From Coccinella septempunctata (lineage: Eukaryota > Arthropoda > Insecta > Coleoptera > Coccinellidae), in the NCBI RefSeq assembly GCF_907165205.1, contig NC_058193.1:23697521-23761520 (forward strand): a stretch of 64,000 bases of DNA, read 5' to 3'. A program made the position numbers and the translations under genes. The stretch's first letter is position 1. Every line of letters starts with the position of its first letter. Below, one piece after another: positions 36,201 to 49,595 of this stretch. The notes under the pieces are model-generated. The model worked only from the letters and a program-made list of their open reading frames with translations, ran no database searches and was not told the DNA's origin.

Positions 36201-37001
36201 TATTTCTTTCATACATCGATTGAAATACAATCTGGGAAGATCTGCATCTTCTGAAACTCTTTAGGGTTTTTACTCCCAGTCTCTGAAACAAAATTTTAAT
36301 GATAGAACCTGATCATAAAAAACAAAAAATGAAAGAGTCCACGTAGGTATATTTTGTTGGATCAAAATAATAATTTAGCCAATTGTTCTGTAGGAATAGA
36401 TCGTATTTGAATTGATTTACTGAGGAAAGAGCGACATAATTTCAAATTTAAATGAATCAACAAAGAAAGGTTGTTTGAGAAACATCAATTCAGAAGATTT
36501 TTTTAGAATTCGTCTGATGAAGGTGTCTGATATATAATAGACTCCGAAACGTTACGAAGTTATCATTTGAAAGATTCATTATTCGTTCATTGTCAGGCAA
36601 CAATTTTTTCTTTATGATTTGCTGCTGCCAAATTATTGCAAGAATTTGCAAAGGAGCAAATCAATTATTAAAATATTTTTATTGATTTTGATTCACGCAT
36701 AGCACTTTTTAGAAGTGACACCTTGTTGAGGATTTGCTCCTGAAAGACAAAGATATATCTCTACACTTTTGATTTACGCAGAAACGTTCAAGTTTTTAAT
36801 GACTGAAATAACCTTTTTTAAAAAAAACGACGTCGATACTATTTCGATACCTATTATTATCTGAAAAAAACTGATAACAAGCTCCTATCCTTTTAAAGAT
36901 TCGCCGTAGGACGCTCCTGACCTCAAGTCAATGGTTGCCTCATTTTTTTAATTGTGGAGTTGTTCAGTTCGATAATAATTATTTGCGAAACGACTTGGGA
37001 A

Positions 37002-37048
37002 AAGCATTATTTTTCGAAAAAGAACGCCAAATACGAAAAATAATGCTT
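37002..37048. repeat. perfect 15-bp-arm hairpin
   Basis: AAGCATTATTTTTCG (37002-37016) and CGAAAAATAATGCTT (37034-37048) flank a 17-nt loop. Possibly the centre of a small MITE. Confidence 0.6.
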
Positions 37049-37385
37049 CGCAACGTGTTTCACGCGGTATTTTTTCTAATTTTGAATAAGATGTGGGTAT
37101 GTATTCAAATTAAGAGTATTTTACTTTTTGTGTAACTGTTAACGAAAAGTAAAACGTTTCAAAACGTCAATTAGTTCATATGTCAAAATTAGAAGAAAGG
37201 AATTCAGTACATCATTCCCTTATTTATACTCACTTAGCATAATCGACACGGACTTGTTAACATTCCAAACGTGTCCCAAAAAGATTCCGCGCAAATTCTC
37301 TCACTCTTAAGTAGTAAGAACCCTCCGCTTCCTCCTTTCAATCAGCTGCACGAGCAAGACTCCCGCTAATTTCCCTTTAAATTTT

Positions 37386-37538
37386 ATGCGAGCATTGCCA
37401 CAAACTCCAAGACCGGCGAAGAAGTTCTTTGGCACCGGAGTCAACAACCGGATCATCTTCAAAGCTCAACGACTCAACGGTCCAAGATTTAGCACCCCTT
37501 CTTCCTTATCCGTCCGGAAATGCGGGGTAGTAAAGTGA
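37386..37538 (+). other. small 50-codon open frame in a GC-richer block (uncertain)
   Basis: ATG 37386 to TGA 37536-37538 encodes a basic peptide starting MRALPQTPRPAKKFFGTG. Base composition here is clearly richer in G and C than the surroundings, which may reflect an exon, a CpG-containing promoter or a transposon. No family recognised and no signal peptide. Confidence 0.2.
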
Positions 37539-37761
37539 GCATCTTCAGCAACCGATACGTCTCGAATTGCAGAAGAGCCACTTGAATCGCGCCCGAGAGC
37601 ACTCATCGCCAATTATGCGAATATCTTATAGGTAACATTAAGAATATGGAACGGAAGTATCAATAAAAATTCGCAAACGTATTTTATGGATTCCGTTTGG
37701 CATTGATGGTGAAGAGGATGAGTTTGTGGCGAAGGCAACCTCCAAATGGGCGTGGGGGAAG

Positions 37762-37769
37762 TATATAAA
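37762..37769 (+). promoter_or_regulatory. TATA box of the sugar transporter gene
   Basis: TATATAAA lies 81 nt before the proposed ATG. A likely start region TCACGTCAATGG follows 20-30 nt downstream. Confidence 0.55.
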
Positions 37770-37835
37770 CAATAACCAAGTTCACGTCAATGGGAGTGAA
37801 ACATAGTGTGATATTTTTAATCGGAAGTGTACAGG

Positions 37836-37859
37836 ATGAACGATGTTTTGTGCCACTAA
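37836..37859 (+). promoter_or_regulatory. uORF overlapping the sugar transporter start
   Basis: ATG 37836 opens an 8-codon frame ending TAA at 37857-37859. It overlaps the main ATG at 37843 in another frame. If the proposed first exon is right, ribosomes must leak past this ATG. Confidence 0.35.
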
Positions 37860-40800
37860 ATCGGATATCAGGTAAGCTAACGATATCTCTCATTCCTATA
37901 TGACTCAATCCACTCATCTTATTTCATTAAAAATTTTCTTTAATATTGTACGCGTAGGTTTTTTCGACGCTCGTTGTCTGGAGATATTTTGTCGATTTGC
38001 AATAAAAGTTTTATTAGTATTATTTTCATTTAATCCGGGTATGGAAATTAATTCTTATAACTCAAATTGCTTACTGGTAATTCCTTTCAAATTACCATCC
38101 AATATGAATGTCATTACAACCGGTAAAATTAAATAAATCATTTAATGCATTTTAACCAAAATTGTTCATTCCATTTATGCCAGAAATTCCAGTAAAATAT
38201 TATCCTTATATTCATCAAACAGTCTCAGTCCTTAATTTCCCTTTCAGTATGTTTAGTGCAAATTATAAGAGTATATTGATTGAAATTACATCGAAGTGCA
38301 AGTACGAAATCAACAATAATATATTCATTGAACTGCATCAATTAATTTGATATGCACTCGAGATAGTCTTCTCGGAACCTGAATACTAAATTTGACTGTT
38401 GATGTTTACTTCCTTGATATTTTTGGATGCAGAAAAGGCGACAAGTTCAATATCAAATCGATATTAGTACCTAGAAGTAAATTACGATAATCAATATTTT
38501 GTTATTTGAAACACATTTCTAGATATCCAAAATTCAAATAGAATATAAGTGGTAGCATTGTATAACTAGTACTTCAGGTAGTCTTTATACTAAAATATAA
38601 TTATTTTTGATTTTTTACCCAAAAACTAAAAAGCTAACAGAAATGATATTTATCAGACGTTTTATGCGTGTGAATGGACACTCAAAAATTTTTTGTTAGT
38701 GTTTCCCTATTCTCTACGATTTCGAGCCACCCCAGTATTTGTTTCGCAATTTGCCCCATTCCTACTATACCATTTAAAAATCAATTTAAGATATCTTCAT
38801 TCATTTTGAATAAATAAATTATTTTGTACCTTATAACTCATTGCTAATCTTTACGGTTTTTGAAAAAAATATAATTTATTAGCGTGAGTCTTATAAGCTG
38901 GAATTATTTTCGATCTCAAATTCATTTAGTAGGAGGATGTCATTTTGTTATGGCAACTCATTAGTTCCGATTAAGTTCAGTAACAATGTTTTCTTCAATT
39001 AAAAATTGTTTTTAAGGTTACATTTTATTTTAAGGGTGCTGTAATTGAACAAAACTGCTAAAAAAATATATATAGATTAAATTTTTTGACAAGGTGTCAC
39101 TTTTAGCAAGTATAAATTCCTTTTTAACATTTTTGCTTTTCAGTATTGATTAAATTTTTGTCTTATTATTGTATTTTGAAAAAACCAAATTCATTCACCG
39201 ATTTTTTATTGGCAAAAATTTTAATTCAACAGCAATTATCAAATTGAATGCAACCACCTTGACCTTGCACAAGGTCTTTTTAAATAATTGTATCATTGAT
39301 GTGAGCGTCAATTTTGAAATTCTATGACATTCACAGTTCGAAACTAAATGATATGGAGCAACTAAGAGTAGGTAATTAAAAGCCAACTGTGATGTTACAA
39401 TAAATTATAAAGACTGTATATTATTTGTAAGATATGATTTTGTCATCGATAAATCATAAATCCATATAAACACTCAACACTTTATTACTGTATTCTCAAA
39501 TTACCAATCAGTTGATATAATTTTAACGTTCTTACTGTCGACGAAATTCCAACGAAAGTATTCCTACTGATTGTGATGATAGCTATGTATAAAATTTTCG
39601 TTACATACCGTGAAATATAGGTGAAGATTCTTTCATTATCATATTAAATTCTCATTTTCTGGAATAACGTGTTTTTTCAATGGAGAACTTTATCTTGACC
39701 AATTACATATTTAATTCATTAATATGGATAATTTTCCATACTGCAAATTATATATTATGATGATGAAAATATTTTTTTTTAATAACAACGTAAAAATATT
39801 GAGTGAAATTATTTGCAATTCATTAAAAGGTATCGATTGTTTTAACCCACTTTTTGTCGTAGTGATCGGTTGTACACACTCATATTTGTATAAGTGGGTG
39901 ACGTTTTTACAGATTAGATAATGGGCTGAGTTGTCCGATTCACTCGTATTATTTATTCGCAAATTGCTTTGCCAAAATTTAAGTTGACAGATACAGGTCA
40001 ACGTAGACGGATAATATAATTACAAATTAGGGGAGTGCCAGAGGATATGAGATCCTTCCTGAAATGTTGTTGAGCCACAAGCATCGATAAACTCATGGAC
40101 GAATCGACGAATGTGTACTTTACCATAGGTCAATTTATTCCGTCTATGAATAAAATTATGGGAAAATACCTAATCTTGCAGTACCGCCCACAAAAAACTA
40201 TTTTATTTTTTTTGTATCTTTTTTGCTACATGCACTTGGAATTTTTTTGGCTTCACTTTCACATGAAGCATATAACTTGTTCATTCAGCTTCATTTCCTT
40301 TTTTCAATGACCTTGATGGGACCTCTTCTTGTTGATCTATTAGTTGGGGAGCCCAAGAGAGAAATTCGGGATTTATTCGAGCGTGTAAGATTAATATAAG
40401 GGGAGTTACCTTGGACCCTGTGACCTTGCATTACGTCCGAATTGTCAGTCTCTAGAAAAGTAGCTTCCTTTGGGTCCAATTAACGCATCCTCTGAAAATC
40501 AAACACGCTCGGAAAAAAATTTCACCATTTTCAACTCTTTCGTACGGCCAGCCAATGCAAACTGTCAGATTAACACGTAGATTAACTGTCAGAGACATGT
40601 AGGGCATATACAGTATCTTAATATGACATGCTCGAGTATGTACAGCACCTGACGATTTTTTTGTAATAATTCAGAACCTGTAGACGCTTTTCCCACCACT
40701 GGAAGTGCATATATCATCAATTTTTTTCTTTCTACCATTTAATCTTCAAAATGCACTAGGTCTCCACGACGCTCGAGTAAATCCCAATTTAGCAAAGTAA

Positions 40801-43800
40801 TTCGAATGGAAATGGATAATTTTGCTATCGATTATTATTTATCGATATCGCAGTAAGCAATGGTCACACAGAACACTGAAACATGTTTCAAAAACTGGAA
40901 TTAATTCTCTATACGGTTCAGACACAGACTAGGCTTTTTCTATTTGAAATCACCAAAATTGTCCGATCGATCACAAACGTAAATTTCAGACCTTAAACGA
41001 TGTGTAACAGTAGACTGTTGTTCTTCAGATCAAACCACAAATACCTTTGTAACCTGAAACTTCTCATTATTTCGAATCCCTCCTATAGAATTTTCTATTT
41101 TGGCAATAGAACTAATCAATAACTATCACATTCACACATGGAAAAATTATCTTATACAATCATTCAATCGTCAATAATCTATATTAGGTAATACATCAGT
41201 TATTTGATATCAATGATATCATCCTCTGAGGTCAACTGAAATTCATTCATGGAGTAAATTGAAAAAATTTCCCAGTGACACAATAATAATCTACAGTTTC
41301 ATTTCAGGTATAAAAAATTGGAGCATAATTATTCAAAATTATCTAATAGGTATTCACATCTTGCAAAATGAAATCTTTACATATAGTACATAAGTTTTGC
41401 GTCAGATATCCATTTTTCTTTAAATAAGGACGAATTTGAGACTGGAAAAGAATATAAATAGCGTTATTTACTTAACGAACAATTTCCTAGTTAAGTCGCG
41501 AAGAAACAAAGCCGGCACATTTTCTTGGAATTATGTTAATAACGTAAACTATACGCATCCTTTTGATGTTTCAAAACTTCAATGTTTTCCTACACTAACA
41601 ACATACGATTATCGTCACTCCTCAATCAACCCACTCTGTTGAAAGTTCGTTCACATAGAAATTATTTTTTTCACTCATATTCCTCCCTCATTTCAGTAAA
41701 GAAGAGGCAGCAGATATGACTAATAATAATAACAACAATAACAATATATGTGACAATAAAGAATATATGCCCCTGGATGACAAAAAAGATGTTGACGATA
41801 ATGAGAAATGTGGAATTCTAACGCAGGTAAGAAAATTTTTCTAGCTGAAAGTAATAATGAGGTGAGCAAATGTTTAAAAGTTCACAACCGATTTTGTCAT
41901 AAATGATATTTTATTGCCTTAGCAATATCTTAATATTTGAAAGTAAAAATTACGCTTTCAATAAATCATCGCTTTAATTTTATCTAGAGCTTGTCAACAC
42001 TTAATTCTTAGGACAAAATATGCAAATGAATCATCAAAAATTCACATTTCTAAGTAGCAATTCGGTAGATAATCCAATCATTTGAAAAAATACGTACGTA
42101 CAAACGAAAATGTTCTTTTTTTTGGGCTCGTCATTTCGTCTGAAAAACCTAATTTTATACCATTACAACAAAATACACAATTTTAATTGAAGTCTCAAAT
42201 CATTAATTATCAATTAATATTTTTCGAAGTCCACGAAATTTCTGAAATCAATGATTAAGAAACGAGATTGAAGAGTTCAACACGCCAATAGACATATTGA
42301 GGTGAACTAAAATGTGAGAAAGTGTTGCCATGAATATAGGTACATATGAGAAAAATAATAATTCGCTCTCAAGTCTAGTAATGATTATAGTTCCTAAAAT
42401 ATTATTTTATTTTTCTTATGTATATAATAGGTACCTATGCATTTTTCTCGGAATTTATGGTATGTCAACTGATATGAGCTCCGAAACGTTACATTGAATT
42501 ATTCAATCATTTATATTGTATCAATATTATCTGTTCGACTACGTTGTTTCATACAATTACTTCTGACAAAAAATGCGCAAATTGTAACGAAGAAGCAATT
42601 TTTAGAAATAATTACTATTTTTAATCCTTATACTTCAAATGTAGGGGGTGAAACTCCATAAGAAGTTTCAAGAAATATGAAACACAGTTCTGAACAAAAT
42701 TAAAATGCAGAATTGAGAAGCAGTGACAAACCACATTTCCTTCAAACTGTTCAATGATTATTTAGTCTGCCACTTCCTTCTGATTTTTTTTCTGAATTTT
42801 ATTGCTGGATTTTCATATTTTCTGTGATTGATCCCAGTGTATGGTTACTTGTGCCGTAATGTTGAGTGCAGCTGGTTGTGGTATGCCCGTTGGATACTCA
42901 GCAATACTCCTTCCGCAACTTTATCATGAGAACGATACCATACAAATTGATGAAGATAGAGGGTCTTGGATAGGTGAGTCATTCATCTCAACGATACTTA
43001 TTTTATTTTGATTAATATTGAAGATTACAAACGGATTAATCAATTCAGAAACCTCGATTCTTCGATCCCCTGTATTGAAACTTTTCTCTCTATACAGAGT
43101 GAGTTTTGAACTCGTATAAATATTTCAGCAGTAGATTCTTGAGGTCAAAAGAAACACTGTTTTTCTAACCATTTTTTCCCATGCGGCCCTGATACCAACT
43201 TTAACTTTTCATGATCAGCTGTGCCACCCCTGGAAAAACAAAATTACCTTCAGAATTACTAGCTACATCTATGACAATACACATTTGTAGTTGGCAATGT
43301 TTTGCCTAATTTCTTCCACTTCTATTGCACAAGCAACAATACAACCTCTGTATAAGCTAGAAATATTCGGGGAATACGGGCAGACAACCAAAGTGTCGAG
43401 CAAAAATTTACAATTTTCTTTTTTTTTCTAACTGAACACTAAAAAATTAGTTCTATAATTGAAAAAAACAATTTCAGATGCTCTTAAATCCGAAACCATT
43501 GAGTGAATTATAGCCCATTATGCTGAATTTATAAACTCAACTTAGAATTAAGAAATATGAATATAGGTCATTTGTCATTTGAGTTAGGAATTATTAAAAA
43601 TCTTTTACTTTTACTTTTACATGAATTCTGAAAATTCATGATTCACTTCCATCAATATTTAGTGCAATCTTTCTCGTACCTACATACCGAAACTCAAGAG
43701 CCAAAGTCAAAAATAATCACCGCAATTTTTCAATAAAGAAAACATAAATGTCATTGACTTGCCTCCACTTGGGTATTACCTTGCATGGGCTTGTCCCGAT

Positions 43801-46800
43801 CATAACGTTAAATAGGTCAAGATCTGCTGCCATTCATCATGCAACATCATTGAAAGATAAAAATATCATTGAGTTAAATCTTCATCTGAATTTACATTCC
43901 TTAGGTCTTCTGCGATCAATAATAATAGTTCTTGAGGATTTCTGATGAAAAGTTTTCGGATTTTTTCAAAATTTGTGATGAGCGTTCATTAAATAATTGA
44001 ATACACTCTATAATTAAAAAAATACAGATATACCTACCTACATTGTAAAAAAAGCAACACATCACAACAACCAACAATGAACACTAAATATTGGGGCTAC
44101 AAATGCATAAATCGAGGAACTCGTTTATTTTATAAATTGTCTTCGTCAGCAACAGTTCTTTCACTTTTCTACTGAAGCGTTTCCCACTTAAGTTAAGGGT
44201 AGCCATGTTTCGTGGTGTATAATACCCCTTCAATTCCATCCCCTCTCCAGGGAGAAGAAAATAAGGTTTAAAATTCTGTATTGAAAAAAACCTGATTGGA
44301 AAAATTGACCTAAAACGCTTTCTACAAGCCATAGTGCCATCTCGAATCATGAAACTTTTAATTCAATTCCCAAAATGGAATAGAGAAAGATCGTATGCGA
44401 AAATTAAAAGTGCATATACCTACTGTTACATTTTCAAATATAGAAAAAAATTGAAATATGTGTTTTTTGAATCATTAAAAAATGCCTCTACTAGATTGTA
44501 TATATCCACCGTTGCGGTTTTCTCCCTCTTCAATATTCCAAGGGGACACTCTGTATAATAATAAATACACTGCGCAAAAAAATTAACGCACATTATGGAA
44601 ATCTCAAATTTATTCTACAACTGAAGGTGTTCTCAATGATAATTATTTTTATCAGAATTATGCATGCATATGTTATCCACTTTCAACGGTTTTCTTCAAT
44701 ATAGATGTTTTTCCCCAGCAGGAATAAAAAAAGATGATATTTTCAGATTTTGAATGTATTGGCTCCATTCTAAAATCAGTTGTTCTAGATCAATTCTAGT
44801 GATCAATTGTTTTTCTTTCGTTTGATTTTCTACACTCGATCGCTATGAAACGCGAAACACGCAATTTGACCCAAGAGGAATGTGCCCAAGCGGTAGTTTT
44901 GCGAGAAGAAGGGTGGACATACACGAGAATTGCAGAAAGGTTTGAAGTTTCCCATACAAGTGTGTCCAGAATGTTGCAGCGATTCAGGGAGACTGGTATG
45001 AATGTCCGAAGACCAGGACAGGGTAGACCAAGGGTAACAACTGCCATTCAAGAACGTTACTTGAGAGTTTCTTCGTTGAAACAACGATTTGCAACCGCTC
45101 GCCTCCTTCAAATTCAGCTTGAGCAAACTCATGAGGTGCAAATTAGCACTCAGTGACTCAGACAATAGGAAATTGCCTCAGAGAATATGATTTAAGGCCT
45201 CGTGTCGCGGCAAGAGGCACAGCTCTTACCCCAGCCCATCGAAGGGCGCGTTTGGATTTTGCGAGAGAGCATATCCATTGGGAAGAGGCCGATTGGGAAA
45301 GAGTTCTCTTCACAGATGAGTCTAGATTCTGCCCCTACCATTGTGATCGACGTTCCCTTGTATAAAAACGTCCACATGAAAGATATGCTCAGTGCAATTT
45401 CCTGAATACTACTGGTTTCGGGGGAGGATCGATTATTGTATGGGGTGGAATATCTTTGACTGCTCGCACATACCTAGTGGTCGTTGATAATGGAGCTATG
45501 AATGCTGATAAGTATACAAGGAAAATTTTTGAAGAGCATGTAGTACTATTTGCCCCATACATTGGTGAAAATTTCATTTTTATGGACGATAATGCCAGAC
45601 CCCATCGTGCGCGCATCGTTCAGGAGTACATTGAAGAGGTTGAAGTCTCTCGAATGGAATGGCCAGTAAGAAGTCCAGATCTTAATCCGATTGAGCTGGT
45701 TTGGGACAACCTCAATAGAAGGCTGAGAAGTTCAGAAAATCATCCAGCTACTGACTTAGGAATCCAACTCGGAGAACTGACCACTGACTTAGGAATCCAA
45801 CTCGGAGAAATCTGGGAAGGATTAGATCAGAACATTTTAAGATCACTCATTTTGAGTATGAACCGTCGTTGCCGAGCTGTAATTAACGCAAGGGTTGGAA
45901 ATACCAAGTATTAAATCACTTATCAGCATTTCAGTATTTTGAAAATTGTTCATTTCTCTTCTTTCACATAAGTTTCGGTGAAATCCTGAATTTTTCTTTC
46001 ATTTAATGTGTCTTGTTTTGATCAAAACCTTCCCGAAAGAACATAAAAAATAAGTTATAAAGTCAATGTAGAGTTAACTTTCATTAAAATTGAGATTTTA
46101 AGAATGTGCGTTAATTTTTTTGCGCAGTGTATATAAAATCACTTTTCATCTCATCATTCCTTGTATTATTTTATAACGGTTTCACCTGATTTATCTCGAA
46201 GGAAACGTATTTTTATTCGATATCTTCTTAGGTGGGTGAAGCAAAAAAGTTCCATATTTTTCTGAAAATCTGAAGAAAGTCAAGGCCTCGAAAAAGTTTT
46301 TTAACATCGCATTGCTATGCATATATCGCCAGATCACATCCTTTATACTACTTGAACCCAACAATCATGTCATTGTGTCTTCAATTTCGATAAGATGGTA
46401 ATCCAAAGTGTCGAGTTAACGTTGCAAAATGGCGTAAACGCTGGTCACAATTTTCACAATATGCGTATAACGAACTAAATATTAGCTCTTCCTCTACCTA
46501 CCGTTTGACAATAAAGTTTTTTTTATATTACAGCTAGTATACATTCCGCAGCCACTCCTTTGGGATCTATTCTTAGTGGTATTCTCATGGATGCTTGTGG
46601 TCGTCGGTTTACCCTCCAAATAGCCTCATTTCCATTGATCATAGGTTGGTTCCTCATAGGCTTCTCTCCAAATTATATGGTTCTTCTACTTGGAAGGTTT
46701 GTTGCAGGATTATCTACCGGACTAACTGCAGCTACTGGACAGGTAATTACTACCAGAAAGTAATTTTCAAGATTTAAAGTCCCCTCCTGGGTCCAACTTC

Positions 46801-48569
46801 TACTGAATATTTTGAATAACCAAAAAGTGTGTGGTACTCGTTCAATTGCCACACTCTGTGCATTTTCCTTTCAAAAGAATCACATTGAATAAAAACAAAT
46901 TACCTGTCTCTTCAATGTTCGTCATCATCTGCTCAAAAATCTGCTGAAGGAAAGTTTAGAATACGCAAGTTGAATATCTCAAATGAAGAAAACATGCCTA
47001 AACACATAACTCAAAACCTAGAAATGATAGGCCGGTTCTGTTGTCAGATTTGGATTACTCAGGAAAAAAAGCCCGAGAATGTGCCATCCGTTTGCTAGAG
47101 TTCTCGAGATCCCCTCAGTAGACAACGAATTTCGCTCACTCTGTATATAAACTGTATTTGAATCAATAATAAAAAATGGAGTGAATTTCTGGAAACAAAA
47201 AACGATGAAAAGCTGATGAAACATTCTCAACTCCATTCTTGACTCCGATGAAAGTGATCATATTCATTTTTCTAGGTTCTCGTTGGAGAAATAACACAGC
47301 CCCATCTTAGAGGAATACTCTGTTCACTTCCTTTTGCCAGTTATTCTTTCGGCATTCTGCTGGTTTATACTTTTGGATACTTTCTGCCATGGAGATATGT
47401 AGCTGGTATACAAAATCGCAGCTTAAGAAATTTTTTTTCCTAATGCTCATTTTTTTTTAGTTTTGAGTACGATTCTACCGATTCTTTCACTATTGCTCTT
47501 TTTCTTCTTACCTGAAAGTCCTATTTGGTTGATGCGCCATAATAGATTAGATGAAGCAAAACAAGCCCTTACCTGGCTCAGGGGAGGAAATGTGAATTTG
47601 GTAGGTAAAATAATTTTCATTCAGTAAATTCCTATATATTCCTATTGCTCAATACTACAGTCATTAACTGAATGATTAAAGGGCCTTATTACTATAAATT
47701 TTTCGGAGTATACTTCGATTCAACATTTCAGAGGTACAGTTTCTGTTGGACTAGCCTACATATTACCCTTAAGTGAAGTCATAGTAACTAGTAATCAAAT
47801 TTCTAAATTACAGGCCAAAAAAGAAGCGTCGCAAATACTGGAAAGGATGTATGCAGAAGAAAAAATAGATTCTAAGATGACTGTATGGCGTACATTACTG
47901 AAACCTGAAGTACTCAAGCCTTTGGTCATCATGAACATGTTCAATTTACTCCAGATCCTATCTGGAACCTACCTAGTAGTTTTCTATGCGGTGGACATCC
48001 TGAAACAAATACAATCGATCTCCACCAATAAATTCTTGGCCGCCGTATGGACCGCTGTAGCGAGATTCATCTTCACGATCATAGCTATTATTTTATTGGG
48101 TCAAATAGGGCGGAGATCATTAGCACTCACATCCGGAATTGGTACCAGTATAGCAGCTTTGGTTTTCGCTTGCTTCGAGTACCTCAACTGTCAAGCAAGC
48201 GGTCAATTTGCGGCTTTCTCAATACTCATTTATGTGGCGGTTAACACTGTAGGCTTCATGATTCTGCCTGGTGTGCTTATCGGCGAGTTGTTTCCAGCGA
48301 AAATACGAGGATTTGCCGGAGGTCTATCTTTTACGATCTTCCATTTCGCAATGTTCTTATCTGCCAAAATATTTCCTCTAGTTAGGCAAACGATTGGAGT
48401 GTCTGGAATTTTCTGTATTTTCGGAATTTCTTCCATCATAGCTAGTATATTCTTGTACCTGATGTTACCAGAAACTAAAGGGAAAACTTTGGGAGAAATT
48501 GAAGACTACTTCCAGGATAAAAACATTTTCTGGGTAACGAGAAAAAGAAAGATTTATGAGGAAAGATGA
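37843..48569 (+). CDS. MFS sugar transporter, facilitated trehalose transporter Tret1-like
   Basis: Exons 37843-37871, 41697-41826, 42838-42973, 46534-46742, 47276-47405, 47461-47600 and 47814-48569 join in phase to 509 aa with GT-AG introns, a normal length for SLC2/Tret1-type carriers. The cytosolic N-terminus has eight consecutive Asn (residues 19-26). Twelve hydrophobic helices begin near residue 55. Family motifs are GSILSG...MDACGRR after TM2, GRFVAGLSTG, the VGEI-PHLRG block, PESPIWLM, GRR after TM8 and PETKGKT at the end. The transporter moves a hexose or trehalose across the plasma membrane by facilitated diffusion; the substrate is inferred from family only. The usual D-R-x-G-R-R signature reads DACGRR, so one Arg is lost. 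The first exon is the least certain: an alternative start is Met17 in exon 2. A Tc1-like element sits in intron 3 and a MITE in intron 1. Confidence 0.88.
40343..40790. repeat. Family III inverted-repeat element, copy 2 (448 bp)
   Basis: Left TTGGGGAGCC...ATTCGGGATTTATTCGAGCG, right CGCTCGAGTAAATCCCAATT. It shares the flanking internal blocks with 6118-7160 but is less than half its length. It lies in intron 1 of the sugar transporter. Confidence 0.7.
43094..43300. repeat. Family I element, copy 3 (partial)
   Basis: Starts ACAGAGTGAGTTTTGAACTC and continues AGCAGTAGATTCTTGAGG, AAAAGAAACACT, GCCACCCCTGGAAAAAC. The right end was not found. Lies in intron 3 of the transporter. Confidence 0.6.
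44568..46129 (+). mobile_element. Tc1-like transposon, full length (1562 bp)
   Basis: The ends CACTGCGCAAAAAAATTAAC and the exact complement at 46105-46129 are flanked by TA at 44566-44567 and 46130-46131. One broken transposase gene lies inside. It is in intron 3 of the sugar transporter, same orientation. Confidence 0.93.
44845..45914 (+). pseudogene. Tc1-like DD34E transposase, frameshifted
   Basis: The N-terminal paired-type HTH (MKRETRNLTQEECAQAVVLR, SHTSVSRMLQRF, GQGRPRVTT) is in one frame to about 45150. The middle block (LTPAHRRARLDFAREH, LFTDESRF) is in a second frame, and the C-terminal block (FMDDNARPHRA, RSPDLNPIELVWDN) in a third. Catalytic residues D (FTDES), D (DDNARPH) and E (LNPIE) are all present, the last two 34 residues apart. 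Near the end a 33-bp segment (TDLGIQLGE) is duplicated in tandem at about 45750-45810. Two frameshifts (about 45150 and 45345-45420) make it inactive. Confidence 0.9.
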
Positions 48570-49388
48570 CATAGACTGATTTTTTTTATTAGATTATAGG
48601 ACATCACGAACTGTAAATTAAGCTTTAAGATTTTTAGGTATTTATTCAGGAATTAAAAAGTTTTAATATAGTACCTTAGTTTCATTTCAATTTTTCATGA
48701 GCATAATTTGTAATCATAACTTCTTCAAATTCGTGAAATCGGGCAACTCAAAAAGTTCGCCACATAAGTATAAACATTCCTGGAATTTCGCGAACGCTAT
48801 GTTTCAAAGTGCATGCATCAAAAAAAGGAAAAATTTTCAAACAGATATATTGGAAATTGATGGAGATATGGCCTGTTGATATAAAAGATACACCAGTTTT
48901 GAGGAAGATGCATCAGATTCCTCTTCAAAGACCTCGAAAATTTGAGAGAAAACTTGAATTAGCCATATTAGGAATAGGAGTACTTATATTATTAGGACCA
49001 TATCGATTAGTACAGCAAGAGTTGCAATGAAACATGTAAAAATTGAAAATTTTTCACTATAAAAGGATTTTCAAATTGTCCATTATTTTGTAGTTAAAAA
49101 TTTAAACTCCTTTCAAACTCGGTTTGACATTTTGGAAAACTTCAACTTGAATTTCTCGGTATGCTTTGCGTATTCTTACTCTCGAAATTCTACTACGTCC
49201 TGGGGTTTTGTTTTATTACACAACCGACTGGGAATGTCTTCAGAGGAGAAATCTGAAGGTCTCAAGTCTGGGAAGTGTGGTGATTGATCAATCGGCAGGT
49301 AAACAACGTTTTCGCACAATAGTTGAAGTAACTTTCAATTATCTTCTTTATAACTTCACTCATCGTCTATGCTACACCACCGTTAAAG
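48570..49388. other. 3' flank of the sugar transporter and intergenic DNA
   Basis: ATTAAA at 48652-48657, 83 nt after the stop, is a plausible poly(A) signal. No gene recognised in the rest; short frames at 48697, 48809 and 49166 are unsupported. Confidence 0.4.
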
Positions 49389-49512
49389 CACCGAGTTCTG
49401 TCATTAAGTTTGCCACCTTCTACGTCATCACCTTTCCATTCGGTTCTGAACTTAATTGCACAAACAAAACGTAGAAGGTGGCAAGGTGAAGCTCACTGCC
49501 AGAACTCGGTTC
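49389..49512. repeat. short inverted repeat
   Basis: CACCGAGTTCTGTCATTAAG with TTGCCACCTTCTACGT on the left; ACGTAGAAGGTGGCAA and GCCAGAACTCGGT on the right. Arms about 35-40 bp, loop about 45 bp. Confidence 0.6.
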
Positions 49513-49595
49513 GTTATCAGTGAGGTGGCACAGACAATGGGTAGTTACGACTAGTTTCATTATCAAATTTCAAGGCACTTTAAAGTCATTTTTAG

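Larger units (their letters stand above)
36201..37761. other. intergenic and promoter region upstream of the sugar transporter
   Basis: Contains a hammerhead-like motif (36514-36550), a hairpin (37002-37048) and a GC-richer block at 37262-37640 with a 50-codon open frame. KLF/Sp-type GGGCGTGGGG at 37748-37757 lies just before the TATA box. Confidence 0.4.
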
